A stretch of 14,721 nt of DNA from Clostridia bacterium (GCA_028702545.1 JAQVOQ010000023.1:1-14721), one strand, 5' to 3'. Positions 8,614 through 14,274 are shown, numbered from the stretch's first letter. Notes: generated by a model from the letters alone, not told the origin. Program-made: numbers and translations.

Positions 8614-9495
8614 ATGAAAGATAAAGTTATACAACTAATAAAGGCATACACCGATACCTTTTTTATATCGCCTATAGAACATAATAAAAGCATTATTATT
8701 TTGATTTTTAATTATGCGCCTTTTGAATTATTAAATAAAAAAGATTACGCACAAATTGATGCTTATTATTTTGTAAGCAACGCAAGTTATCATAAGGCAA
8801 AGCAGTTAGCGGATGAATTAAAGGAGATAGGCATTAGAGTAAACTATAAATTTGACCTAAATTATAAAAAATTAGCTGAAATTAACTCTTTTGCAGGCGT
8901 TGGGAAGAACACGCTTTGTTATTTAAACGACTTTGGAAGCAGATTTGTTATGCAAGCAATTGAAATTGAGGGTGCTTTTGAATACTTGCCAACTAATACA
9001 AAACTACAACCACAGTGTGAAAACTGTTCTCTTTGTAAAAATGCTTGTCCAACGGGCGCTATAAGCGATAGTGGTTTTGATGCGAGCAAGTGTTTGAGGC
9101 ATTTGCAAGAAGCGGGAGAATATATTACAAATAAAGATGCTAAAAGCATGCAAAATAAGCTGTTAGGTTGTGATATATGCCAAGCGGTGTGTCCTTATAA
9201 TAAAAATCAAGCAAAAGTGGCTGTGTCAGAAGAATTAAAAAGTATTTTAAAAATAGAAAACCTGTTAGAGATTGCACTAGATGATAAAAAAATAAAACAA
9301 ACTTTTACCTCAAAGCTTGGCAAAAATTATGCAAAACAAAAAATGATTTTGCCCACACTACTCATTGTTGCAGGCAACTCAAAAAATCAAAATTTAATAA
9401 ATAAATTAGCAACTATTAAAAACAATGATAATGAGTTAACTGTCAAAAATTCCATTAGAGCCTTGTCAAATTTGCGAGGCGACAAAAAGCCTTAA
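8614..9495 (+). CDS. QueG-like double [4Fe-4S] protein (epoxyqueuosine reductase family)
   Basis: Related to QueG, the cobalamin-dependent enzyme that reduces epoxyqueuosine to queuosine in tRNA. Two ferredoxin-type clusters are seen: CENCSLCKNACP (C-x2-C-x2-C-x3-CP, residues about 136-147), a lone Cys in SKCLRHL, then CDICQAVCP. The GVGKNTLCY stretch matches the GWTGKNTL segment of QueG, and the C-terminus looks like a short HEAT-like repeat region. At 293 residues it is about 90 shorter than B. subtilis QueG, with the loss in the N-terminal half. By ungapped alignment the conserved VDSAP/VDTGE Asp falls on Tyr, although an Asp lies three residues on (KFDLNY). It may be a reduced or repurposed QueG. 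It starts at a probably leaderless ATG and is followed after 11 bases by the next gene. Family is fairly sure, activity is not. Confidence 0.72.
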   Translation: MKDKVIQLIKAYTDTFFISPIEHNKSIIILIFNYAPFELLNKKDYAQIDAYYFVSNASYHKAKQLADELKEIGIRVNYKFDLNYKKLAEINSFAGVGKNTLCYLNDFGSRFVMQAIEIEGAFEYLPTNTKLQPQCENCSLCKNACPTGAISDSGFDASKCLRHLQEAGEYITNKDAKSMQNKLLGCDICQAVCPYNKNQAKVAVSEELKSILKIENLLEIALDDKKIKQTFTSKLGKNYAKQKMILPTLLIVAGNSKNQNLINKLATIKNNDNELTVKNSIRALSNLRGDKKP

Positions 9496-9506
9496 AACTA
9501 GTCAAA

Positions 9507-10820
9507 ATGCAAACAAAATTATTTAAGCTAAAAGCGTCTTCGCGTGCTATTCTTTTTACATCGGGGGTAATCAGAAATATGGGAAGACGCTTTTTAAATG
9601 TAAAAACTAAAGAGATTTTTTTGGGAGACAACGCCGGAAAAAAAATTAATGAAGTGTTAGAAAAATATTTACCTTACCAAAAGGTATTAATTGTCACAAC
9701 ATCAAAACTCAAAAAAAATGAAGAAAAATGTTATGAAAACCTGTTAAAAAGTATAAAAAACCCTAATTTTGAGTATATTTTTAGCAAAAAGATAGATGTA
9801 AATAAAAATGAAGCTATAAATTTACTTAAAAATGTTAGTGAAGATGTTGCATGTATTTTGGCAATTGGTTCAACAAAATTAATAAATTTAGTAAAAGTAA
9901 TAAGTTTTATAAAAAGCATTCCTTACATAATTTATCCTACTGTAAAAATTGAGCCACAGTATTTATGCCGTACCTCTGAGGTGGAAGTTGATGGGGTAAC
10001 TAAGTTTTATAAAGTTAATCCACCGCTCGCAATTATTGCCGAAAAGAGTTTATTGTTAAAAACAAAAAAGACATTCATTCTAGATACTTTTTGCCAGATA
10101 GTTGGTTTAACAAGTTTTTTATTAGATGAATTTTTAATAGGCGCTTGCCAAGCTAAAACAATTTTTCTTCATCACTTTGAGGCAATAAAAAACTTAATTA
10201 TTAATACCATTAATTTGGATGAAAAACTTTATAATTATAAACCAGAAGCAATTATCAAACTTATGAATAACGCCCTAAAAGCAGGCATTATTTTGCAAAG
10301 CCTTAATTGCAAAAATATAGACTCCGCAACTCTTAACTCGCTTGCATTATCTCAAATAAATAATGATAGTAAAATTCATCCTGCCTATTACAAAGTTATA
10401 TCTAGTTTGTTTTTGTTTAATATTTATGAGAGTTTTATTGTAAATTTAAAGGAGAATAACTATTTACTAGTGGATATAAAAAATAGGCTTAAAGTCTCCG
10501 CCCAAGTTTTTTATGGTAGCAGTTCGTTAAAAGTTAATTTAATAAATAATATAAAACAAGATGAAAATCTTAAAATGTGTGTATATCACATAAAAGAATT
10601 TGAAGATGAAATGCTATCAGAAATTGCAGAGGCTAAAAAGATAATGCTAAAAGCGTATACAATTTTTAAAAGAATGAACTTAAAACTTAGTTTTTACATA
10701 GAAAAAAGTTTAAATTCAAAGAATATTAAAAAGGCTATTTGTTTGTCACCCGACATATCAACAAGTGATAATTTTTTAAAAATATTATGTCGTTTTGGCG
10801 TTTTAGATTACAATTTTTAA
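9507..10820 (+). CDS. Dehydroquinate synthase/glycerol-1-phosphate dehydrogenase-fold protein, degenerate
   Basis: The order of segments resembles the iron-containing alcohol dehydrogenase and glycerol-1-phosphate dehydrogenase superfamily. EIFLGDNAGKKINEVLEKY then KVLIVTTSKL matches the N-terminal nucleotide fold; ILAIGSTKLINLVK sits where GxGSGTxxDxxK is normal; PYIIYPT matches PFISVPT; PLAIIAEKSLL matches PLAIFADIDIL. The key residues look eroded: the GGG/GSGT loop is GSTK, the Asp after it is missing, the first metal-ligand Asp position appears to be Cys (DTFCQIVG), and one possible ligand His remains (SKIHPAYYKV). It may be inactive or have another job. The ATG at 9507 has no Shine-Dalgarno; ATG 9579, after GGGGG, would better match the family N-terminus. 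Probably co-transcribed with the QueG-like gene 11 bases upstream. Confidence 0.6.
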   Translation: MQTKLFKLKASSRAILFTSGVIRNMGRRFLNVKTKEIFLGDNAGKKINEVLEKYLPYQKVLIVTTSKLKKNEEKCYENLLKSIKNPNFEYIFSKKIDVNKNEAINLLKNVSEDVACILAIGSTKLINLVKVISFIKSIPYIIYPTVKIEPQYLCRTSEVEVDGVTKFYKVNPPLAIIAEKSLLLKTKKTFILDTFCQIVGLTSFLLDEFLIGACQAKTIFLHHFEAIKNLIINTINLDEKLYNYKPEAIIKLMNNALKAGIILQSLNCKNIDSATLNSLALSQINNDSKIHPAYYKVISSLFLFNIYESFIVNLKENNYLLVDIKNRLKVSAQVFYGSSSLKVNLINNIKQDENLKMCVYHIKEFEDEMLSEIAEAKKIMLKAYTIFKRMNLKLSFYIEKSLNSKNIKKAICLSPDISTSDNFLKILCRFGVLDYNF

Positions 10821-10837
10821 TTAGTTTATAGTATAAA
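10808..10837 (+). promoter_or_regulatory. Possible promoter of the small exported protein gene
   Basis: TTACAA (10808-10813), 18 bases, TATAAA (10832-10837), overlapping the end of the preceding gene. The match is modest. If used, transcription would begin about 10 bases before the hairpin at 10853, so nearly the whole leader would be that hairpin. Confidence 0.3.
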
Positions 10838-10852
10838 AATTTAAAAACAGTT

Positions 10853-10890
10853 AAACATTCTTAAAAGTAAAATTTTAAGGATGTTTTTTT
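10853..10890 (+). terminator. Terminator-like hairpin that buries the next gene's ribosome binding site
   Basis: A 14-bp stem (10853-10866 with 10873-10886, one T-G wobble at 10859/10880) closes a 6-base loop and runs into seven T that touch the ATG at 10891. The AAGGA Shine-Dalgarno of that gene (10877-10881) lies wholly in the right arm. It has the form of an intrinsic terminator for the 9507-10820 gene, but it also hides the downstream ribosome site. It may act as terminator, attenuator or translational switch. Confidence 0.68.
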
Positions 10891-11364
10891 ATGAAAAGGC
10901 TTTTATTGTTTTCGCTCACCTTTATTTTAATAGCTTTGCCAAACACGAGCACAAGCGCCTTTATTTCATTATCAAATTATAAACCAGACGCAACATATTC
11001 GTTTTATGTTGCAGGAGAAGTGCCGTTTAGGCAAAACTATTATGTGGTAGATAACGCAGGACTAGGTAGCATTATTAGGTGTGATGCGAATTTTAGTGTT
11101 AGAGTAAAAAAAAATTTGCAAGATATAATTGGTGAAAGTATAAGTTTTGAAGGCTATATAAGGGAAGTTTTTAGCCTGTTAAAGTATTATAAAGCGACAA
11201 TAGTAAAAGTGGAAAATTTAGAACCAGCTATTTACAGTGTTTATGCTAGTAGTAACTACTTTAAAAATTCTATTGAGATAGATGAAAAAAGGGTTAATTT
11301 GCAAATTGTCTATAATGCAGGCAGGGTCACGCTTGGCACGCCAATAATTTTAGGAGATTATTAA
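10891..11364 (+). CDS. Small exported protein, possibly YwmB-like
   Basis: 157 residues with a signal peptide (MKRLLL then a hydrophobic core, likely cleaved after STSA, residue 23). The mature part is about 134 residues with no cysteine motif except one Cys near residue 68. A GESISFEG segment and a C-terminal VNLQIVYNAGRVTLGTP stretch look like part of a conserved fold. From memory this resembles the C-terminus of YwmB-family proteins, which in B. subtilis sit near spoIID and spoIIQ, but I cannot confirm it; the context next to a spoIIQ-like gene is what favours it. It is shorter than B. subtilis YwmB (about 247 residues). AAGGA lies 9 bases before the ATG, inside the hairpin at 10853-10890. 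Function unknown. Confidence 0.6.
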   Translation: MKRLLLFSLTFILIALPNTSTSAFISLSNYKPDATYSFYVAGEVPFRQNYYVVDNAGLGSIIRCDANFSVRVKKNLQDIIGESISFEGYIREVFSLLKYYKATIVKVENLEPAIYSVYASSNYFKNSIEIDEKRVNLQIVYNAGRVTLGTPIILGDY

Positions 11365-11373
11365 TTTTTTTTG

Positions 11374-11403
11374 GTATACAATATAAAATTTATGTCAACA
11401 ATT
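11374..11403 (+). promoter_or_regulatory. Sigma-F-like promoter before spoIIQ
   Basis: GTATA (11374-11378), exactly 15 bases, then GTCAACAATT (11394-11403). This fits the B. subtilis sigma-F pattern GywTA-N15-GgnrAnAnTw in full at -35 and at nine of ten -10 positions. spoIIQ is a sigma-F gene in B. subtilis, so class and target agree. The expected start would put the AGGAGG (11410-11415) at the very 5' end of the mRNA. Confidence 0.6.
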
Positions 11404-11422
11404 GATTTCAGGAGGGTAAATT

Positions 11423-12001
11423 ATGAATATAGGTTCAAAAAAAATTAATTTAAACGGTTTTAGGTCAATAATAAAAAAATATGGTTATTATGCAGTACTT
11501 GCATTGTCGCTTACTGTTTTAACGCTCGTAGTAATGCTAACGGCACCGACAAATGATGATGTGCCTACTGGTGGTAGCGCAATAGTGTTTTTAGATCCGG
11601 TAGCAAACACGACAATATTAAAAGAGTATTCGGATACTGCACTGCTTTATAATCAGACACTAAATCAATGGGAAGCACATAAAGCATTGGATTTCGTGGC
11701 ACCTGAGGGTGCTGATGTTTTAGCCGTTTATGGTGGCACCGTACAAGCAATTTACACAAACTATATGGAAGGAACGGTCGTTGTAATAGATCACGGTGAC
11801 GGTTTAAAAACATTGTATGGCTCGCTGGATAGTCAAGTGCAAGTAGAAGAGGGAGACACCGTTGACAAGGGAGATGTTATAGGTGTTGCAAGTGATTCGG
11901 CAATGAATGAAGTATCAGATGGCGCCCATGTTCACTTTGAAGTTTGGGAAGATGATACAAAAGTAGACCCTTCGGCTTATCTTGCTAGCGCTGAAAAGTA
12001 A
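11423..12001 (+). CDS. spoIIQ: SpoIIQ-like forespore M23 (LytM) membrane protein
   Basis: Likely the forespore protein that meets SpoIIIAH across the intermembrane space to form the feeding channel during engulfment. It has a short cytoplasmic N-terminus, one membrane segment (about residues 22-40), a short linker, and an M23/LytM domain from about residue 75. The zinc ligands are present: HxxxD (His86, Asp90) and HxH (His169, His171). The position equivalent to the YAHL His of LytM is Ser (YGSL, 132-135). At 192 residues it is shorter than B. subtilis SpoIIQ (283). AGGAGG lies 7 bases before the ATG. It has a sigma-F-like promoter and its own terminator, and spoIIID lies 1.2 kb downstream. 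Without the sporulation context, a general M23 peptidase would be the alternative. Confidence 0.8.
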   Translation: MNIGSKKINLNGFRSIIKKYGYYAVLALSLTVLTLVVMLTAPTNDDVPTGGSAIVFLDPVANTTILKEYSDTALLYNQTLNQWEAHKALDFVAPEGADVLAVYGGTVQAIYTNYMEGTVVVIDHGDGLKTLYGSLDSQVQVEEGDTVDKGDVIGVASDSAMNEVSDGAHVHFEVWEDDTKVDPSAYLASAEK

Positions 12002-12005
12002 AAAT

Positions 12006-12036
12006 AAAAAAACAACTTTGTAACAGTTGTTTTTTT
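12006..12036 (+). terminator. Intrinsic terminator after spoIIQ
   Basis: AACAACT (12011-12017) pairs with AGTTGTT (12025-12031) around a 7-base loop. It is extended by A:T pairs and ends in seven T, just after the spoIIQ stop. Confidence 0.85.
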
Positions 12037-12089
12037 ATTTACATAATTAATTAGGTAAAAATATTTTTTTTAATAACCGTAAAATTTAG

Positions 12090-12118
12090 TTTACAACAAT
12101 TTAAAAAGGTGATAATAT
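12090..12118 (+). promoter_or_regulatory. Sigma-A promoter of the superoxide dismutase gene
   Basis: TTTACA (12090-12095), 17 bases, TAATAT (12113-12118) with an extended TG at 12110-12111. The leader then holds a small AGTTAT/ATAACT hairpin (about 12119-12136) and AAAGGAGGG before the ATG. No clear PerR or Fur box is seen. Confidence 0.7.
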
Positions 12119-12155
12119 AGTTATATAAAAATAACTTATTTTAAAGGAGGGAAAT

Positions 12156-12767
12156 ATGATATTTGAATTACCAAAATTGCCCTATGCTTATAACGCATTA
12201 GAGCCATACATAGATGAACAAACAATGATTATTCATCACACAAAACATCACAAAGCGTATACAGATAATTTTAATGCAAGCCTTGAGGGGCTAAATTTAA
12301 GGGGTTATTCTGCTGAACAAATAATTGCTCAAGTTAACACTGTAGTGCCAGAAAACATTAGGAGTGCGGTTATAAATAATGGCGGAGGTTATGTTAACCA
12401 CAACTTATTTTTTTCTATTTTAGGACCAAATAATCACGAAATAGATGGTGATATAAAAAATGCTTTAATAGATGAGTTTGGAGAGGTAGAAGAGTTTAAA
12501 AAACAATTTGAAATTGCTGCAAAGTCGCAGTTTGGAAGTGGTTGGGCGTTTTTAGTTTTAGACGACAATAATAAACTAAAAATCGTAAAAAAACAAAACC
12601 AAAATTCACCGCTAACTGACGGAGATACACCTATTTTAGCGCTAGATGTTTGGGAGCATGCTTATTACCTAAAATACCAAAATAAACGACCAGACTATGT
12701 TTCAAACTTTTGGAATGTGGTAGATTGGAAAATAGTAAATGACAACTATTTAAAGGCAATTAAATAA
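12156..12767 (+). CDS. sodA: Superoxide dismutase, Mn type
   Basis: Cytoplasmic Mn/Fe-family superoxide dismutase converting superoxide to hydrogen peroxide and oxygen. The 203 residues are the normal length. Metal ligands are His27 (in IIHHTKHHKAY), His82 (VNHNLFF), Asp164 and His168 (LDVWEHAYYLKYQ). Gly at 77 together with Gln149 in NQNSPL is the pattern of the manganese type; the iron type carries its Gln in the earlier position. No signal peptide. A strong AAAGGAGGG lies 5 bases upstream of ATG. The gene is a single unit between two terminators with its own promoter. Superoxide dismutase in a clostridial-type organism suggests tolerance of brief oxygen exposure, and spore-associated use cannot be excluded given the neighbours. 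Confidence 0.96.
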   Translation: MIFELPKLPYAYNALEPYIDEQTMIIHHTKHHKAYTDNFNASLEGLNLRGYSAEQIIAQVNTVVPENIRSAVINNGGGYVNHNLFFSILGPNNHEIDGDIKNALIDEFGEVEEFKKQFEIAAKSQFGSGWAFLVLDDNNKLKIVKKQNQNSPLTDGDTPILALDVWEHAYYLKYQNKRPDYVSNFWNVVDWKIVNDNYLKAIK

Positions 12768-12775
12768 CAAAAATT

Positions 12776-12800
12776 AGAGTGTTTGAGCACTCTTTTTTTT
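12776..12800 (+). terminator. Intrinsic terminator after sodA
   Basis: AGAGTG (12776-12781) pairs with CACTCT (12788-12793) around the 6-base loop TTTGAG, followed by eight T. It begins 8 bases after the stop codon. Confidence 0.88.
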
Positions 12801-12831
12801 AAAGTTTAAAAATATTTTATACTTTAATCGC

Positions 12832-12860
12832 TTTACTAAAATTAATTATTATAGTAAAAT
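12832..12860 (+). promoter_or_regulatory. Promoter of the acyl carrier protein gene, with inverted repeat
   Basis: TTTACT (12832-12837), 17 bases, TAAAAT (12855-12860). A perfect 7-base inverted repeat, TTTACTA (12832-12838) and TAGTAAA (12852-12858), lies on the promoter so that its arms cover the -35 and most of the -10. This could be an operator or could be chance in AT-rich DNA. Confidence 0.58.
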
Positions 12861-12889
12861 TTAGATTATTAATTAATCGGAGGGAATTT

Positions 12890-13114
12890 ATGAAAGAACA
12901 AACGAGGGCACTACTTGCAAAAAAACTTAACATTGCGGAGAGTAAAATTAAAGACGAAACGAGAATTGTTGAGGACCTAAATTATGATAGCTTAGATACC
13001 GTAGAAATGCTTATGAGCCTTGAAGAAGAGCTTGATATTACTATTCCTGACGAGCAAGCTATGAAACTAAAAACTTTAGGCGATATAGCTAGTTATATAG
13101 AGAAGTTTTTATAA
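12890..13114 (+). CDS. acpP: Acyl carrier protein
   Basis: Small acidic carrier that holds growing fatty acyl chains on a 4'-phosphopantetheine arm for fatty acid synthase. The 74 residues are typical. The attachment site is Ser34 in YDSLDTVEML, with the usual acidic helix II after it (MSLEEELDITIPDE) and a GDIASYIEKFL C-terminus. The start is supported by CGGAGGG 6 bases upstream. Unlike many Bacillota, it is not inside a fab cluster here: it has its own promoter and terminator. Its closeness to the DSLD consensus favours the fatty acid type over a polyketide or D-alanyl carrier, but a second, specialised copy of the carrier cannot be excluded. Confidence 0.93.
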   Translation: MKEQTRALLAKKLNIAESKIKDETRIVEDLNYDSLDTVEMLMSLEEELDITIPDEQAMKLKTLGDIASYIEKFL

Positions 13115-13134
13115 AAATACTTTAAATAAAAATC

Positions 13135-13162
13135 AAAAACAAGCAAAAAGCTTGTTTTTTTT
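13135..13162 (+). terminator. Intrinsic terminator after the acyl carrier protein gene
   Basis: AAAAACAAGC (13135-13144) pairs with GCTTGTTTTT (13150-13159) around a loop of five A, and the run of eight T continues to 13162. Confidence 0.88.
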
Positions 13163-13173
13163 CGTGCATATAT

Positions 13174-13203
13174 AGCATATTTCTACAAATTCTCTCATAT
13201 ATT
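13174..13203 (+). promoter_or_regulatory. Sigma-E-like promoter before spoIIID
   Basis: AGCATATT (13174-13181), exactly 14 bases, then CATATATT (13196-13203). Compared with the B. subtilis sigma-E pattern GKMATATT-N14-CATACAMT, this is 7 of 8 at -35 and 6 of 8 at -10 with exact spacing. spoIIID is a sigma-E gene in B. subtilis, so class and target agree. Confidence 0.6.
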
Positions 13204-13234
13204 TTAACATAAATGAGTGGAGGTTACAGGCGAA

Positions 13235-13486
13235 GTGAACATAGAAAACAGGGTTTTATTGGTTGCGAATTATATTTTGCAAACAAAGAGTACAGTAAGA
13301 CGAGCGGCAAAAGTATTTGGTGTTTCTAAAAGCACGATTCATTACGATGTTTCCTATAGATTAAAAAAAATAAACTACTCGCTTTATATTAAAATTAACA
13401 AAATTTTACAGCAAAATTTTAAAGAAAAACATATAAGGGGCGGAGAGGCAACAAAAAACAAATATAAAATAAAAAGGGGCAAATAA
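13235..13486 (+). CDS. spoIIID: Sporulation transcription factor SpoIIID
   Basis: Mother-cell DNA-binding protein that activates or represses many sigma-E genes during sporulation. Sequence features are a helix-turn-helix (TVRRAAKVFGVSKSTIHYDV, about residues 20-39) and the diagnostic C-terminal RGGEATKNKYK, close to B. subtilis SpoIIID RHLRGGEATKLKYK. I chose GTG at 13235 (83 residues), not the upstream GTG at 13217, because GGAGG (13219-13223) lies 11 bases before it and the N-terminus then aligns with the known family. The upstream GTG would overlap the ribosome site itself. The gene is a single unit with a sigma-E-like promoter; its stop codon lies in the loop of a terminator. Mbl, which follows spoIIID in Bacillus, is not downstream here. 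Confidence 0.93.
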   Translation: MNIENRVLLVANYILQTKSTVRRAAKVFGVSKSTIHYDVSYRLKKINYSLYIKINKILQQNFKEKHIRGGEATKNKYKIKRGK

Positions 13487-13498
13487 TGCCTCTTTTTT
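13471..13498. terminator. Bidirectional terminator between spoIIID and the ttcA-like gene
   Basis: AAAAAGGGGCA (13471-13481) pairs with TGCCTCTTTTT (13487-13497) with one G-T wobble. The 5-base loop contains most of the spoIIID stop codon (13484-13486). There are six T on the forward strand and five T on the reverse strand, so it can also end the converging ttcA-like transcript. Confidence 0.83.
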
Positions 13499-13530
13499 AT
13501 ACATATTTTTAATATTTTTAATTTATAAAT

Positions 13531-14274
13531 TTATTTTTTAGGTATGTTAAATCTTTCGTCAATTTTGTCAAACAAATTATAACGCTCAGAGTGAGTTAAT
13601 GCCCCGTGGATACGCTCTTTTACAAAGGGAATATCCTTTTTTATGCTGTTTAATAATTCTTTTATATACTCTCTTTGTGTGTGTTTATTGGCTGGGCAAC
13701 AGTTAAACATAACGGGCAAATTAAGGCGTTTTACTATCACTGAAATATCTTTTTCTTCAACATATATTAGAGGTCTAATAACTGATAATCCCGTTCTGTC
13801 CATATAACTTATTGGATGAAAAGAGCTTAATCTACCCTCATAAAACATACTCAAAAAGAAAGTTTCAATTAAATCATCAGCGTGATGACCAAGTGCTATT
13901 TTATTGCAACCTAATTCTAGTGCTTTTTCATTTAGCGCACCTCTTCTCATTTTTGAGCACAAACTGCAAGGACTTTTTTCCTTTCTATCTTCAAATAAAA
14001 TATCATAAATATTGCTTTTAATAATCGTTAAGTTGACGCCTAATTCTTGGCAAAAATCTTGCACTTTTTTATAGTTAGATTTGCCGTTAAACAGGTCAAC
14101 AGTAATGGCCTCTATTGTAAATTTTTGCTCACTAAAACGAGAGTACATTGCCAAAGCTTTTAAAAGAACTAAACTGTCTTTTCCACCACTTACACCAACG
14201 CCTATTTTATCGCCATTTTCTATCATATTATAATCTGTGCAAGCCCTTCTAACATGGCCTAAAATTTTTTGCAT
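13531..14274 (-). CDS. ttcA: TtcA-like tRNA thiolation enzyme (PP-loop ATPase)
   Basis: PP-loop ATPase of the TtcA/TilS superfamily. TtcA puts sulfur on cytidine 32 of tRNA using ATP and an iron-sulfur cluster. Motifs: SGGKDS PP-loop (29-34), CSLCSKMRRG (Cys103 and Cys106), LGHHADD (128-134), and a Cys pair at 192-193 in place of the PCNLC segment of E. coli TtcA. The 247 residues are shorter than E. coli TtcA (311), as in many Bacillota homologues. TilS is less likely because the CxxC motif and C-terminus follow TtcA. The ATG has AAAGGAG upstream at a rather long spacing of about 14 bases. It converges on spoIIID and diverges from the 14365 gene. The RNA target in this lineage is inferred from the family. 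Confidence 0.85.
   Translation of the reverse strand: MQKILGHVRRACTDYNMIENGDKIGVGVSGGKDSLVLLKALAMYSRFSEQKFTIEAITVDLFNGKSNYKKVQDFCQELGVNLTIIKSNIYDILFEDRKEKSPCSLCSKMRRGALNEKALELGCNKIALGHHADDLIETFFLSMFYEGRLSSFHPISYMDRTGLSVIRPLIYVEEKDISVIVKRLNLPVMFNCCPANKHTQREYIKELLNSIKKDIPFVKERIHGALTHSERYNLFDKIDERFNIPKK

Noticed and set aside
12113..12140. PerR or Fur box at the superoxide dismutase promoter
   Set aside because: The AT-rich small palindrome does not match the TTATAAT-N-ATTATAA pattern or a Fur box.
13217..13234. Upstream GTG start for spoIIID
   Set aside because: It overlaps its own would-be ribosome site and adds residues absent from the family; GTG 13235 fits better.
13812..14021. Forward 69-codon frame inside the ttcA-like gene
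   Set aside because: It is antisense to the conserved CSLC and LGHHADD motifs and has no ribosome site.
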